From Alistipes sp. (GTDB lineage Bacteria; Bacteroidota; Bacteroidia; Bacteroidales; Rikenellaceae), in contig JAFTNV010000017.1 in NCBI GenBank assembly GCA_017451685.1, positions 26,502-90,501 of the forward strand: a stretch of DNA of 64,000 bases, read 5' to 3'. The notes beneath the pieces are model-generated. The model did not search any database. It saw nothing but the letters and a program-made list of their open reading frames with translations, and had not been told where the DNA came from. A program made the translations under genes and the position numbers. Position 1 is the first letter of the stretch, and every line of letters starts with the position of its first letter. This document shows, piece by piece, positions 8,913-17,955 of the stretch.

Positions 8913-10448
8913 ATGGCACAGTGGCGCACGAGGTTTAGCTTAGCAACATTAGGGCATCGCCTACAAGCGGTGCCCATGTTGCTTGTCGTCGTGCTCTTTG
9001 GCCTCGGCATCGTTCTCTACGAGAGCTACGTGCTACCCCTCGTTGCCGTCGTGAGCATCATGCTCCTCGCGGTGCTTGCCGCATGGCTCCTCGTTCCGCG
9101 GTGGCCGGCATGGTGCTACGCCGCCCTTGCCCTGATACTCTTGGGCTACACCATGGCGGAGCTTCGTGCCCCGCACTCCTCAACACCCTACAACGAGAGC
9201 CTCGAGATGGAGGTGAGCGTGGAGAGCACACCAACCCCGCGCTCTGGCTATAGCCTCGCCGAGGGACGCATAACGTCGTGGTCGAATGACGAAGGGCGGC
9301 ATCGTGCCGATGATAGAGTTGTGCTATGGCTGCGCACCGACAGCATAGCCTTTGGCGATAGGCTCACCCTCGCCTCGCACCTCACACCCCGCATATCGCG
9401 CCATGCGAGCTACGACCGCCTGATGCACCGCCGTGGCATGGTGGGCGGCATCGACATCAACCGTTACAACATCCTCAATAGCAGCCACGAGCAACCATCA
9501 TCCTCGCTACAACAGCGTGCCGTGGAGCAGCTGCGCGAACATCTGCGCGATAGCGCGTCGTATGCCGTCGTGGAGGCCATGGTTGCGGGCTCGCGCGACC
9601 TTATGCCTCGCTCGCTACGCGAGGCGTACGCCACAACGGGCCTCGCGCACCTCATGGCCGTATCGGGACTTCACCTCGGCATCGTGATGGTGATAATCAC
9701 CACGCTGCTACTACCGCTACGCCTGCTACATCGCGGCCACCGCATATCCCACATTCTAACCATCGTCGCGATATGGCTCTTTGCCACGATGAGCGGTCTC
9801 TCACCCTCGGTGGTGCGCGCAGCGCTGATGCTCAGCATCCTACAACTATCGCTCGCCGGCTCGGGGCACTACAACTCACTCAATGCCCTCTGCGTGGCAG
9901 CCTTCGCGATGCTTGTATACCGACCCAACTACCTCTACGACATCAGCTTCGAGCTCTCGGTGATGGCCGTGGCGGGCATAGTCCTCTGGGCGATACCCCT
10001 AATACGTAATATGCGAATGCGGCGCTGGCTGCCACGCATGATGGCGACAACCATCCTTATAGGCATTGCCGCAACACTCTGGACTCTGCCCCTCGTGTCG
10101 CACACCTTCGGCAATATGCCCATTGCAAGCATCGTGCTCACCCCTGCGGTGATGCTCTTTTCCTACGCCATAGTCATCTGTGGCATACTATCGTTAATCA
10201 TGCCCGCATCGCTTGCTGCGGTAATGATGGCCGCGGCGGAGTGGGCGGCACACATGCAGAATAGTGTCGTCGAGTACGCGGCAACGCTCCCCTTCGCGAG
10301 CATCGGCCACACAATGTCCAAAGGTGAGGTTGCGATATGCTACGCTACATATATTGTAATTACGTTGCTCGCAGGGAGCATAAATCGAAAAAAAGTGGTA
10401 ACTTTGTCCTATGCTGACACTCCAAGATATAGAGAGCCTCAAGAGTGA
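8913..10448 (+). CDS. ComEC/Rec2-family membrane channel protein without MBL domain
   Basis: About 511 residues. Hydrophobic N-terminal segments (DUF4131-like region), a soluble OB-like stretch, then the competence domain with the hallmark GLAHLMAVSGLHLGIV around residue 245, followed by many membrane helices including SGLSPSVVRAALM. ComEC carries single-stranded DNA across the inner membrane in transformation. Full-length forms are usually 650-750 residues and end in an MBL nuclease domain, which is absent here; that shorter form is common in Bacteroidetes. The 3' end overlaps the next gene by 38 bases. A GTG at 8910 is an alternative start. Confidence 0.85.
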   Translation: MAQWRTRFSLATLGHRLQAVPMLLVVVLFGLGIVLYESYVLPLVAVVSIMLLAVLAAWLLVPRWPAWCYAALALILLGYTMAELRAPHSSTPYNESLEMEVSVESTPTPRSGYSLAEGRITSWSNDEGRHRADDRVVLWLRTDSIAFGDRLTLASHLTPRISRHASYDRLMHRRGMVGGIDINRYNILNSSHEQPSSSLQQRAVEQLREHLRDSASYAVVEAMVAGSRDLMPRSLREAYATTGLAHLMAVSGLHLGIVMVIITTLLLPLRLLHRGHRISHILTIVAIWLFATMSGLSPSVVRAALMLSILQLSLAGSGHYNSLNALCVAAFAMLVYRPNYLYDISFELSVMAVAGIVLWAIPLIRNMRMRRWLPRMMATTILIGIAATLWTLPLVSHTFGNMPIASIVLTPAVMLFSYAIVICGILSLIMPASLAAVMMAAAEWAAHMQNSVVEYAATLPFASIGHTMSKGEVAICYATYIVITLLAGSINRKKVVTLSYADTPRYREPQE

Positions 10449-11580
10449 GGCTGTGCGCAGGGCTATAGACGAGAACATCGAGCGCGACCCTGCGACTATC
10501 GCCTTAGATAGCCGCATCCCCGAGGCGCGCCTTGTTGCCACCGAGGTGAAGTACCTGCAACGTGCGCGACATAAGCTCCCACGCCTCTATGCTGCGCGGT
10601 GCATCATACCCCCGCGCGCCTTCGAGCAGTCGTCGAGCCAGGAGTGCGCCCTGCGTAAGGACATCGCGGGAGGGCGACTTCTCGACCTCACGTGTGGCCT
10701 CGGCATCGACACCATAGCCTTTGCCGAGCGCTTCGAGAGAGTTGTGTCGTTAGAGCGCGACGAGGTGCTTGCGGAGGTTGTGCGACATAATATCGCCCTT
10801 CTCGGCATCGAGAATGTGGAGGTCATAACCACCTCGGCCGAGGAGTACGTTATGAGTACCACCGAGCAGTTCGACTGGGTCTTTGCCGACCCCGACCGTC
10901 GCTCCGACAAGGGTAATAAGATGGTATGCCTGGAGGATTGCTCACCCAACATCGCCACGCTACTGCCCCACCTACGGCGCATCGCGCGACGCATAGGACT
11001 AAAGCTGTCGCCGCTGTTCGATGTGGAGGAGGCATTCCGACTCTTCCCCGATGCGGAGGTCGAGGTTGTATCGCTCAGCGGCGAGTGCAAAGAGGTGAAC
11101 ATCTTTACGGGTGCGGAGCGTGAGCGTCTTACCATCGCCGCCATAGGCCTCGGCACATGGCACTTCGACCGCGAGGATATGCACGCCACGGCAACGGCCG
11201 AGCCCTTCACCCCCGAGGAGTACCGCTACCTTCTTATCCCCGATGTGGCGCTACAAAAGGGGCGCGTGGCTATCGCTGCGCTCAAGCCCTGCGCCTCGGT
11301 GTGGAGCAACAACGGCTACGCCTTTGCCCGCGAGATGCCCACGGAGCCGATAGGGGCACGCATATACGCCATCGAGAGCATCGAGCGCTACCACCCGCGC
11401 GAGCTTAAGCGTCGATATAAGGGTGTGGGCATCGAGATACTCAAGCGCGACACGCCCCTCGGTATCGAGGCGGTGCGCAAGGCCATAGGTGCACGTGCCG
11501 GAAGCGAGAGGATGGCAGCCATTACGAACATCGGTGGCGACAGTTGGTTTATAGAATTAAAAGCGACTTGCAATGAATAA
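10411..11580 (+). CDS. Class I SAM methyltransferase, THUMP-like
   Basis: 389 residues. SAM motif I LLDLTCGLGIDTIAFAERF lies at about residues 90-108, and a catalytic-type motif FADPDRRS follows at about residue 155. The C-terminal third (IPDVALQKGRVAIAALKPCASVWSNNGY) matches the 'THUMP-like' domain of a Bacteroidetes methyltransferase family thought to act on RNA. Target unknown. The start lies inside the end of the ComEC gene, and the stop overlaps the DUF2520 gene by 8 bases, a sign of translational coupling. Confidence 0.82.
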   Translation: MLTLQDIESLKSEAVRRAIDENIERDPATIALDSRIPEARLVATEVKYLQRARHKLPRLYAARCIIPPRAFEQSSSQECALRKDIAGGRLLDLTCGLGIDTIAFAERFERVVSLERDEVLAEVVRHNIALLGIENVEVITTSAEEYVMSTTEQFDWVFADPDRRSDKGNKMVCLEDCSPNIATLLPHLRRIARRIGLKLSPLFDVEEAFRLFPDAEVEVVSLSGECKEVNIFTGAERERLTIAAIGLGTWHFDREDMHATATAEPFTPEEYRYLLIPDVALQKGRVAIAALKPCASVWSNNGYAFAREMPTEPIGARIYAIESIERYHPRELKRRYKGVGIEILKRDTPLGIEAVRKAIGARAGSERMAAITNIGGDSWFIELKATCNE

Positions 11581-12358
11581 TAAGATGTTAAGTGTCGTTA
11601 TCGTAGGCTCGGGAAATGTTGCCGAGGCTCTTGCCGTGCGCCTTGGCGCAAGCGAGGGCATAGCGCTACAACAGATATATGCGCGCAATGCCGAGCGTGG
11701 CAGCCATATCGCCCGCCTTGCCGGCACGACATGGTCTAACGATGTGCTTGCCGAGGCGGACATATACCTTATTGCCGTCAGCGACCGCGCTGTCGAGGAT
11801 GTAGCAACGAGCGTAGCCTTTCCGCCCGAGGCCCTTGTGGCACATACGGCAGGGAGCGTGCCCCTCGTGGCCATCCCCGAGCGTAAGGGAGGGCGCGGTG
11901 TATTTTACCCGTTGCAGAGCTTCTCTATGGGGCGCCACGAGGCAATAGAGGGTGCTCCCATATTTATCGAGGGCGACAGCGAGGCGACATACGACCGTCT
12001 GCGCGACCTTGCCGAGCGCATGGGTCTCAATGCCAATGTGGCCGACACGGAGCGTAGACGTAGGCTCCACCTCGCGGGTGTCTTTGTGAACAACTTCGTC
12101 AACCACCTCTACGCCACGGCCGCGGATATTGTTGCCGGCGAGGGGCTCGACTTCGAGATATTAAGACCTATAATCCGCGAGACGGCAGCCAAGGCTATCG
12201 CCTCGGCCAACCCACGTAGCGTGCAGACAGGCCCCGCACAGAGGGGTGATAGGGCGACTATCGAGCGCCACATGGCGATGCTCGAGGACGATGACACCAA
12301 GAGAGAGATATATAACTATTTAACACAGAGTATATGGGAAACTTCAAAGAAGATGTAG
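11573..12358 (+). CDS. Rossmann-fold DUF2520 oxidoreductase-like protein
   Basis: 261 residues. N-terminal NAD(P)-binding fold with GSGNVAEALAVRL (residues 11-23), then YPLQSF and the DUF2520 helical domain with AGVFVNNFVNHLYA. The architecture resembles ketopantoate and pyrroline-5-carboxylate reductases, but no substrate is established for this branch. It overlaps its neighbours on both sides (8 and 25 bases), placing it in a tightly coupled operon with kdsC. Confidence 0.83.
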   Translation: MNNKMLSVVIVGSGNVAEALAVRLGASEGIALQQIYARNAERGSHIARLAGTTWSNDVLAEADIYLIAVSDRAVEDVATSVAFPPEALVAHTAGSVPLVAIPERKGGRGVFYPLQSFSMGRHEAIEGAPIFIEGDSEATYDRLRDLAERMGLNANVADTERRRRLHLAGVFVNNFVNHLYATAADIVAGEGLDFEILRPIIRETAAKAIASANPRSVQTGPAQRGDRATIERHMAMLEDDDTKREIYNYLTQSIWETSKKM

Positions 12359-12879
12359 CACTTGTCGAGGCTATTGTGCTTGATGTCGATGGCGTTATGA
12401 CCGATGGTGGCATCATCCCCACGCCCGATGGCGACTTTATACGTCGCTACAATGCCAAGGATGGCTATGCCATTGCTGCGGCGATACGCGAGGGCATGAA
12501 GATATGCGTTATCTCGGGTGGTCGTGGCGAGATGCTACGCCGCCGCCTTGAGATGTTAGGCGTCACGCGCATGTACCTCAACTGCATGGATAAGACGGCC
12601 GCCCTCGGCGAGTTCCTTGCCGACAATGGCATTGCTGCCGAGAATGTGATATATATGGGTGACGACATCCCCGACCTCGAATGTATGCGCATGGTGGGCA
12701 TACCGGTATGTCCCGCGGATGCCGCCTCGGAGGTTATCGAAGCCTCGCGCTACGTGTCGGAGTACGACGGTGGCCACGGTGCCGTGCGCGATATCGTCGA
12801 GCAGGTTATGCGCGCCCAGCATAAGTGGGCAAAGAACCTTAAGGGTGTGCTTGGCATACCCGCCACGGAACATAAATAG
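12334..12879 (+). CDS. kdsC: 3-deoxy-D-manno-octulosonate 8-phosphate phosphatase
   Basis: 181 residues, a cap-less HAD phosphatase of KdsC size. It releases phosphate from KDO-8-P in lipopolysaccharide core synthesis. Seen: motif I LDVDGVMTDGG (catalytic Asp pair), motif II SGGRGEM, the KdsC-type region MYLNCMDKTAAL (usually QGxxdK), and motif IV GDDIPDLECM. It ends an operon and is followed by a strong hairpin. The catalytic residues all look intact. Confidence 0.9.
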   Translation: MGNFKEDVALVEAIVLDVDGVMTDGGIIPTPDGDFIRRYNAKDGYAIAAAIREGMKICVISGGRGEMLRRRLEMLGVTRMYLNCMDKTAALGEFLADNGIAAENVIYMGDDIPDLECMRMVGIPVCPADAASEVIEASRYVSEYDGGHGAVRDIVEQVMRAQHKWAKNLKGVLGIPATEHK

Positions 12880-12883
12880 CAAA

Positions 12884-12921
12884 TAGACGAGGGCATCCCG
12901 ATAAAGGAATGCCCTCGTCTA
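12884..12921. terminator. Bidirectional hairpin terminator between kdsC and the converging gene
   Basis: A perfect 13-bp stem (12884-12896 with 12909-12921) and a 12-base loop in the gap between converging genes. There is no long T-run, so its strength is less certain. Confidence 0.75.
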
Positions 12922-12938
12922 CTATCTACATATTACGG

Positions 12939-13640
12939 TTACATCACCTCCTCGACAACCTCAATCTCTGCTTCCGGCTCTACAATGACAAGCTCCTCGC
13001 CACGCTGTAGGCGGTAGGCAAGGCGTACTATCTCGTTGGCGTACTCCACATCGGCAATCTCCTCGCGCTTACTCTCAATCTTAGCCTCAAGCTCGCCAAT
13101 CTTATTGAGCATATCCTCGGGGTAGCCCGCTTCGATAATATCCACAGCAAGCTGCTCATTCTCCGCAATAAGCGTTGCGAGTTCCGCGTTCTTAGCCTCT
13201 ATCGTAGCATCGTTACGCTCAATCGTGGCAACGACATCGGCATCGCTACCGAGCTCCATAGTCCACGCCTTATCCATATCGCGCAGCTTATCACTGAAGG
13301 CCCCCTGCTGCGCTGCGAGGTATGCCTCCTCGGCAGCGTACACCTCGCGGCGGTCGCCCGCAGCATCAAGGATGGGGTCTACCAACGAGCGGAAATAGAG
13401 TGCCTTAGCGCCACCATAACTTTTGCGGTATGCCTGCTCATAGTTGGCACGCATCTTCTCCACAGCCTTAAGCTCAGCCTCGCTATGTGCCAGCTCGGCC
13501 ATCTCGGCGATATGTTTAGCATCGCGCTCGGGCGTAGTGATATGCACCCTCGACTCACAGCGTGTACCCAACAGCAGCAACACAACAAAGGCTACATAGC
13601 CACACGCAAGCATAAAACGGCTCTTTCTACTCTTCTTCAT
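12939..13640 (-). CDS. Membrane-anchored coiled-coil protein, function unknown
   Basis: 233 residues: a basic N-terminus, one hydrophobic segment (residues 11-27), then a highly charged Ala/Glu-rich helical region with coiled-coil character (about residues 130-205) and an acidic C-terminus. No lipobox in good form (LGTRC). The block around residues 64-90, YEQAYRKSYGG...F...PIL, recurs in the small lipoprotein encoded just upstream, which suggests related proteins. I do not recognise a named family. It probably faces the periplasm. Confidence 0.6.
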   Translation of the reverse strand: MKKSRKSRFMLACGYVAFVVLLLLGTRCESRVHITTPERDAKHIAEMAELAHSEAELKAVEKMRANYEQAYRKSYGGAKALYFRSLVDPILDAAGDRREVYAAEEAYLAAQQGAFSDKLRDMDKAWTMELGSDADVVATIERNDATIEAKNAELATLIAENEQLAVDIIEAGYPEDMLNKIGELEAKIESKREEIADVEYANEIVRLAYRLQRGEELVIVEPEAEIEVVEEVM

Positions 13641-13651
13641 AGCTTCACGGG

Positions 13652-13933
13652 TTAAATCTGGTTAAGAACTGCGTTACTCTCCTCCAAAAAGATAAGGTAC
13701 GACGTGCCACCTATCTGCGTGCGAAAGGCCTCCTCGTAGGCACGAAGCTCCTCGGCAGCAGCCTGATACTCCTCGTACGAGGTAGCACTAACAACCCTCT
13801 CTGCAAGCTCGTAGCTCTTGTCGTAGGCCATATTCTCGTGGTCCTGTTCGTTGATAACAACACCCTCACCCCCACGGTTGCAGCACGCCACAGAGGCTAT
13901 GGCCGCCACAACAATAATCATCACTCGTTTCAT
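13652..13933 (-). CDS. Small lipoprotein, function unknown
   Basis: 93 residues with a lipoprotein signal (MKRVMIIVVAAIASVAC, Cys at 17). The mature part is a charged helix ending in YEEAFRTQIGGTSYLIFLEE, which shares the pattern Y-E-x-A-[YF]-R...GG...F with the protein encoded 11 bases downstream. The two genes are read together on the minus strand. Confidence 0.65.
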   Translation of the reverse strand: MKRVMIIVVAAIASVACCNRGGEGVVINEQDHENMAYDKSYELAERVVSATSYEEYQAAAEELRAYEEAFRTQIGGTSYLIFLEESNAVLNQI

Positions 13934-13963
13934 CCGTTGTCTATATTTTTAGTTTATCGTTCT

Positions 13964-15175
13964 CTACTCGACATATACTACCAAGCCCTTCAAATATTCA
14001 CCCTCGGGGTGGTAGATGTTTATCGGGTGGTCGGCAGGCTGCGTGAGCTGACCTATGATGCGCACCTTGCGGTGGGCAATCGCCGCAGCCGTGAATATCG
14101 TCGTGCGGAAGAGCTCACGGCTCACGGCCTGCGAGCACGAGAAGGTGAAGAGTATGCCTCCCGGGCGTATCTTCTCCAGCGCACGTGCGTTAATCTTCTT
14201 GTAGCCCTGCAACGCATTGCCAAGCACCTTATGATGCTTCGCAAAGGCGGGCGGATCGAGGATTATGAGGTCGTAGCTGTCGTCTATGTTGCGGAGATAC
14301 TCCACGGCATTCGTTGCTATGGCCCTATGCGGAGCATCGGCACCGAAGTTAAGCTCCACGTTCTCCTCAGCGAGCTTCACGGCACGCTCCGAGAGGTCTA
14401 TCGACACCACCTCCTTGGCGCCACCACGGAGTGCTGCAACGGAGAACCCGCCCGTATAGCAGAAGGTGTTGAGCACCTTACGGCCACGGGCATACTGGCG
14501 CACAAGGTCGCGATTCTCCCTCTGGTCGATGAAGAATCCCGTCTTCTGTCCCTCCTCCCAGTTTACGTAGAACTGCATATCATTCTCTAAGACGATGCTC
14601 TTTGCGGTCTCGGCACGTCCCCAGAGATAACCATCGATAGCTCCGAGGTCGGCCTTGAAGGGTAGCGTCTGCGAGCTCTTGTCGTATATCGCCTCGATGC
14701 CGTCGCCATAGGCGCGACGTATAGCCTCGGCAATCATCTGTCGCTCGCGGTACATGCCGACAGAGTGGCACTGCACAACGGCCACACGGCCATAGATGTC
14801 GACAACAAGGCCGGGCAATAGGTCGCCCTCGCCATGTATCAGGCGGTAGCATGTCGTAGCCTTGTTTTCGGTCATGCCGAGAGCATCGCGCACACCCTTA
14901 GCCATGGCCACGCGGTTGTCCCACCACACCTGGTCGATAGCCTCGCGCTCGAAGCTCAACACACGCACGGCAATAGAGCCTATCTGATAGTGACCATGGG
15001 CGATAAACTCGCCCTGCTTCGTCACAACATCTACGACATCACCCTCGACAAGGTTCTTGTCGCCCTCGGCGATATGGTCTATCGCCCCCGAGAATATCCA
15101 CGGGTGGCGGCGCTCCAGCGACTCCTCCTTGCCACGACGAAGGTGTACTACGGCTAATCTCTCCTTGTTACTCAT
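13964..15175 (-). CDS. rlmI: rRNA large-subunit (cytosine-C5) methyltransferase, RlmI type
   Basis: 403 residues. N-terminal PUA domain (RRGKEESLERRHPWIFSGAI), an EEHD-like middle region, then the SAM-binding domain with VLNTFCYTGGFSVAALRGGA (about residues 233-252), VSIDLSERAV and the motif IV catalytic region DLIILDPPAFAKH. This architecture is that of RlmI, which methylates C1962 of 23S rRNA. The C-terminal FTFSCSQAVS carries the expected Cys region. It ends with NIYHPEGEYLKGLVVYV, typical of the family. Confidence 0.87.
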   Translation of the reverse strand: MSNKERLAVVHLRRGKEESLERRHPWIFSGAIDHIAEGDKNLVEGDVVDVVTKQGEFIAHGHYQIGSIAVRVLSFEREAIDQVWWDNRVAMAKGVRDALGMTENKATTCYRLIHGEGDLLPGLVVDIYGRVAVVQCHSVGMYRERQMIAEAIRRAYGDGIEAIYDKSSQTLPFKADLGAIDGYLWGRAETAKSIVLENDMQFYVNWEEGQKTGFFIDQRENRDLVRQYARGRKVLNTFCYTGGFSVAALRGGAKEVVSIDLSERAVKLAEENVELNFGADAPHRAIATNAVEYLRNIDDSYDLIILDPPAFAKHHKVLGNALQGYKKINARALEKIRPGGILFTFSCSQAVSRELFRTTIFTAAAIAHRKVRIIGQLTQPADHPINIYHPEGEYLKGLVVYVE

Positions 15176-15177
15176 AT

Positions 15178-15888
15178 CTATGCTTCGTTTTCTCTACTCG
15201 TTGTTTTACCCCCACGGCGGCGATGAAGCGCGCGGCGATGCTTCGTGCGCTTAGCACTCTCAGCCTCCTCCGCCCCCGTGCTCGATATTATCGTGAGCGA
15301 CCCCGCGGGCTGTGCCTCGCGTTGCATGGCCTCCAATATATGCGGGCATACCCACGCATCCGTAGCGGCATACTCACGCTGCTGTAGCGTCAGCGTACCC
15401 GCCTCCCAGTTACTCAGCCTCTGCGCCTTGGATATGCGCTTGCCGAGGACTATGGCCGAGAGCTTACGCAGGCTCTTCTCCTCGATGCCCCAGCGCACAG
15501 CCTCACGTTGCAGGTCTACAAAGCCGTCGGCCTTGAAGTCGCGCAGGGCGTGCAACGAGCGTATGTCGCCCGCAACATCAGCCCCCACCTTGAGGATACG
15601 TCGCGAGCCGAGAATCTTGAGGATGCGGTTGTCCAAGCGTATGCGGTTTAGGCGAAAGAGGTAACACACCTCGGGCGTGGAGAGCTGCAATAGCGCCACC
15701 TTATACGACACGCCGGCACGAAACGAGGGGCGTGTCTCGGTGTCGAAGCCTATCATGTCGTGGCGCGCAAGGTCGGCACATGCCGCCTCGACAAGCTCCT
15801 CCCTGTCAACGACGACAATGCGCCCCGCAAAGAGGGCTGCCGGCAATGCCGCAACGCTATCGTTATCTATGGTGCTCTGAAATGCCAT
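15178..15888 (-). CDS. 3'-5' exonuclease domain protein (DEDD, RNase D-like)
   Basis: 236 residues. Exo I motif GFDTETRP, then LLQLSTPEVCYLF, Exo II KVGADVAGDI and Exo III YAATDAWVC, the DEDDy arrangement of RNase D/WRN-exonuclease proteins (the aspartates and Glu are visible). The last 35 residues are strongly basic (KRTKHRRALHRRRGGK), a likely nucleic-acid-binding tail. It ends 3 bases before the RlmI-type gene and lies just downstream of recQ, a pairing reminiscent of the exonuclease/helicase modules of WRN. A TAACTTTG box (complement of 15912-15919) may give it its own promoter. Confidence 0.85.
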   Translation of the reverse strand: MAFQSTIDNDSVAALPAALFAGRIVVVDREELVEAACADLARHDMIGFDTETRPSFRAGVSYKVALLQLSTPEVCYLFRLNRIRLDNRILKILGSRRILKVGADVAGDIRSLHALRDFKADGFVDLQREAVRWGIEEKSLRKLSAIVLGKRISKAQRLSNWEAGTLTLQQREYAATDAWVCPHILEAMQREAQPAGSLTIISSTGAEEAESAKRTKHRRALHRRRGGKTTSRENEA

Positions 15889-15916
15889 CTACCTTTCAAC
15901 CTTTAATCTTACAAAG

Positions 15917-17839
15917 TTAGCGATTAATTTTTAGTTTACCGCTTAGGTCGAGCGAAATTTTTCCCTCGGCAACCATTTTATCTACCCTATCGACCACAAC
16001 ACTATCCTTACCTCCCACCTTGGCAACCAACTCTTTTACGCTTAACACGCTACCATCCAGCGCGTTAATGATGGCATCATCGAGAGTTTGGGTGTCCGTC
16101 TTTCGTTGTCGTCTGGCCAGGCACACATCGCACACGCCACAGGGCTGTGCCTCCTCGTCGCCAAAGTAATGCTCGATGATGCTACTGCGACACTCGTCTA
16201 CGTTCTGCGCATAGCGCAACATGCTCTGCGTGCGCTCGAGGGCTATGTCATAGCGACGGCTGTAGCTATCGGGCGAGATATATACATCGGCCGTGGGCAG
16301 GCGCTCGCTGTCGAAGAAGAGCATCGGCGAGCGCGAGGCGGGGATGTAACGTATCACCCTCATGCGCCAAAGCATGGCCAGCAGGTCGTGTACGCGCTCG
16401 GGCGTGAGGTTGGCCACGGAGGCTAATAGTAGCTCGTCTATATATCGGAAGGTGGTAAAGACACCGTTGTAGGTGCGCAGTATCGCCCGAAGCAGAGCAT
16501 CCATGTCGTTACCTCCGGCATTGAGCTTATAGAGCGCGTCGCGACTACACATGAACATCAGTCGCGCAGGGTTATCTTGTTCATCAAGGAGCGTGAGGAG
16601 ACCGTTGAGTTCCAATATCTTGAGGGCACTCGTCACACGGCCGTAGGATAGGTGCATGGTGTGGCAGAAGTCGTAGATGTTGAAGAGAAACGATGCCCCC
16701 GCGCCATCGCCTATGGCTACCTGAAGGTAGCTGCACACCAATTCGTAGATGCGCTTGACATCCTCGATGGGCGGAAACTCGGCCTTGAAGAAGAAGGTTA
16801 GCTTCTCGAGGTCGTCCTTCGTATATAGCATCACGGCATAGCTGCGACGACCATCACGCCCGGCACGCCCCGCCTCCTGATAGTACGCCTCGAGCGAGTC
16901 GCACGGCGCATAGTGGATAACGAACCTAACATCGGCCTTGTCGATACCCATGCCAAAGGCATTCGTCGCAACCATCACGCGCACGTTGCCAGCGAGCCAT
17001 TCATCCTGGCGTATCGAGCGCTCCATGGTGGGGAGGCCCGCATGATAGAACTGAACGCTTATGCCGTCCGCCTTGAGCTTCTCCGCCAGCTGCTCGCACG
17101 CCTCGCGTGTGCGCATATATACGATGCCCGAGCCCTCGACATTGCGTAGGATGCGTAGTATATGCTCGTATTTATCCTCCACCTCGCGCACCACGTACGA
17201 GAGGTTTGGTCGCGCGAAGCTCGTGCGTATGATATGCTCGCCACGGAAGCCGAGGTGAAACATTATATCCCGCGCTACGCGCCCCGTTGCCGATGCCGTG
17301 AGTGCCAACACCGTGGCATCTGGGGCATACTCCCTAAGTTCCGCGATGCGCAGATACGAGGGGCGAAAGTCGTAGCCCCACTGCGATATGCAGTGTGCCT
17401 CGTCTACGGCGATGATGGCAATCTTCATGCGTCTCAGGCGTACACGGAAGGCATCCGTCGTAAGGCGCTCGGAGGCAATATATAGGAGCTTCACATCGCC
17501 ATAGGTGCAGTTGTCTAAGGCTATCTCTATGCGCCGTGAGTCCATGCCCGAGTGTACCGCCACGGCCGATATGCCTCGGCGTGTGAGCTGATCCACCTGA
17601 TCCTTCATCAGCGCTATGAGGGGCGTTACGACAATAGTAAGACCCTCGGACATGAGCGCCGGTATCTGATACGTTAGCGACTTACCACCACCCGTGGGCA
17701 TAAGCGCAAGGGTGTCACGCCCCGCAAGCACCGCATCGATAATCTCGCGCTGCTTGGGACGAAACGCCTCGTAGCCCCACCACTGCTTAAGCACAGCCTC
17801 GGGTGTCAATAACTCGGTATTTGCTTTTTGTTCGTTCAC
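15917..17839 (-). CDS. recQ: RecQ-family ATP-dependent DNA helicase
   Basis: 640 residues. Walker A MPTGGGKS (residues 47-54), DEAHC box (146-150), Q-motif-like FRPKQREII, helicase C-domain with motif VI EAGRAGRDGRRS, and a zinc site CRSS...CGVCDVC with a winged-helix RQC region after it. It unwinds DNA in recombination and fork repair. No HRDC domain is evident; a short C-terminal wHTH-like tail replaces it. The promoter at 17844-17873 puts transcription start very close to the ATG. Confidence 0.92.
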   Translation of the reverse strand: MNEQKANTELLTPEAVLKQWWGYEAFRPKQREIIDAVLAGRDTLALMPTGGGKSLTYQIPALMSEGLTIVVTPLIALMKDQVDQLTRRGISAVAVHSGMDSRRIEIALDNCTYGDVKLLYIASERLTTDAFRVRLRRMKIAIIAVDEAHCISQWGYDFRPSYLRIAELREYAPDATVLALTASATGRVARDIMFHLGFRGEHIIRTSFARPNLSYVVREVEDKYEHILRILRNVEGSGIVYMRTREACEQLAEKLKADGISVQFYHAGLPTMERSIRQDEWLAGNVRVMVATNAFGMGIDKADVRFVIHYAPCDSLEAYYQEAGRAGRDGRRSYAVMLYTKDDLEKLTFFFKAEFPPIEDVKRIYELVCSYLQVAIGDGAGASFLFNIYDFCHTMHLSYGRVTSALKILELNGLLTLLDEQDNPARLMFMCSRDALYKLNAGGNDMDALLRAILRTYNGVFTTFRYIDELLLASVANLTPERVHDLLAMLWRMRVIRYIPASRSPMLFFDSERLPTADVYISPDSYSRRYDIALERTQSMLRYAQNVDECRSSIIEHYFGDEEAQPCGVCDVCLARRQRKTDTQTLDDAIINALDGSVLSVKELVAKVGGKDSVVVDRVDKMVAEGKISLDLSGKLKINR

Positions 17840-17843
17840 ATCA

Positions 17844-17873
17844 CAAAGATAACCCTTTTTGTTGTAACGACAA
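17844..17873 (-). promoter_or_regulatory. Bacteroidetes-type promoter for recQ
   Basis: On the minus strand TTG (complement of 17871-17873), 19 bp, then TATCTTTG (complement of 17844-17851), with the recQ ATG 5 bases beyond, so the leader must be very short or absent. Confidence 0.75.
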
Positions 17874-17955
17874 TGCTGAAGGGCGTTTTATAGTTTAAGG
17901 TGGGCTATGGGTTTCTATGAGTTTATATATTTAGTACGGCACGGTGTGTACGACA

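Noticed and set aside
10399-10406. TAACTTTG box immediately before the THUMP-like methyltransferase ATG
   Set aside because: No TTG at 19-21 bp upstream, and transcription would begin inside the reading frame; treated as chance.
8913-10448. ComEC gene as a truncated pseudogene
   Set aside because: The frame is intact, the channel domain is complete, the next gene overlaps cleanly, and short ComEC forms are known in the phylum.
13838-14590. 250-codon plus-strand frame across the lipoprotein and RlmI-type genes
   Set aside because: Opposes two well-supported minus-strand genes and has no recognisable domain.
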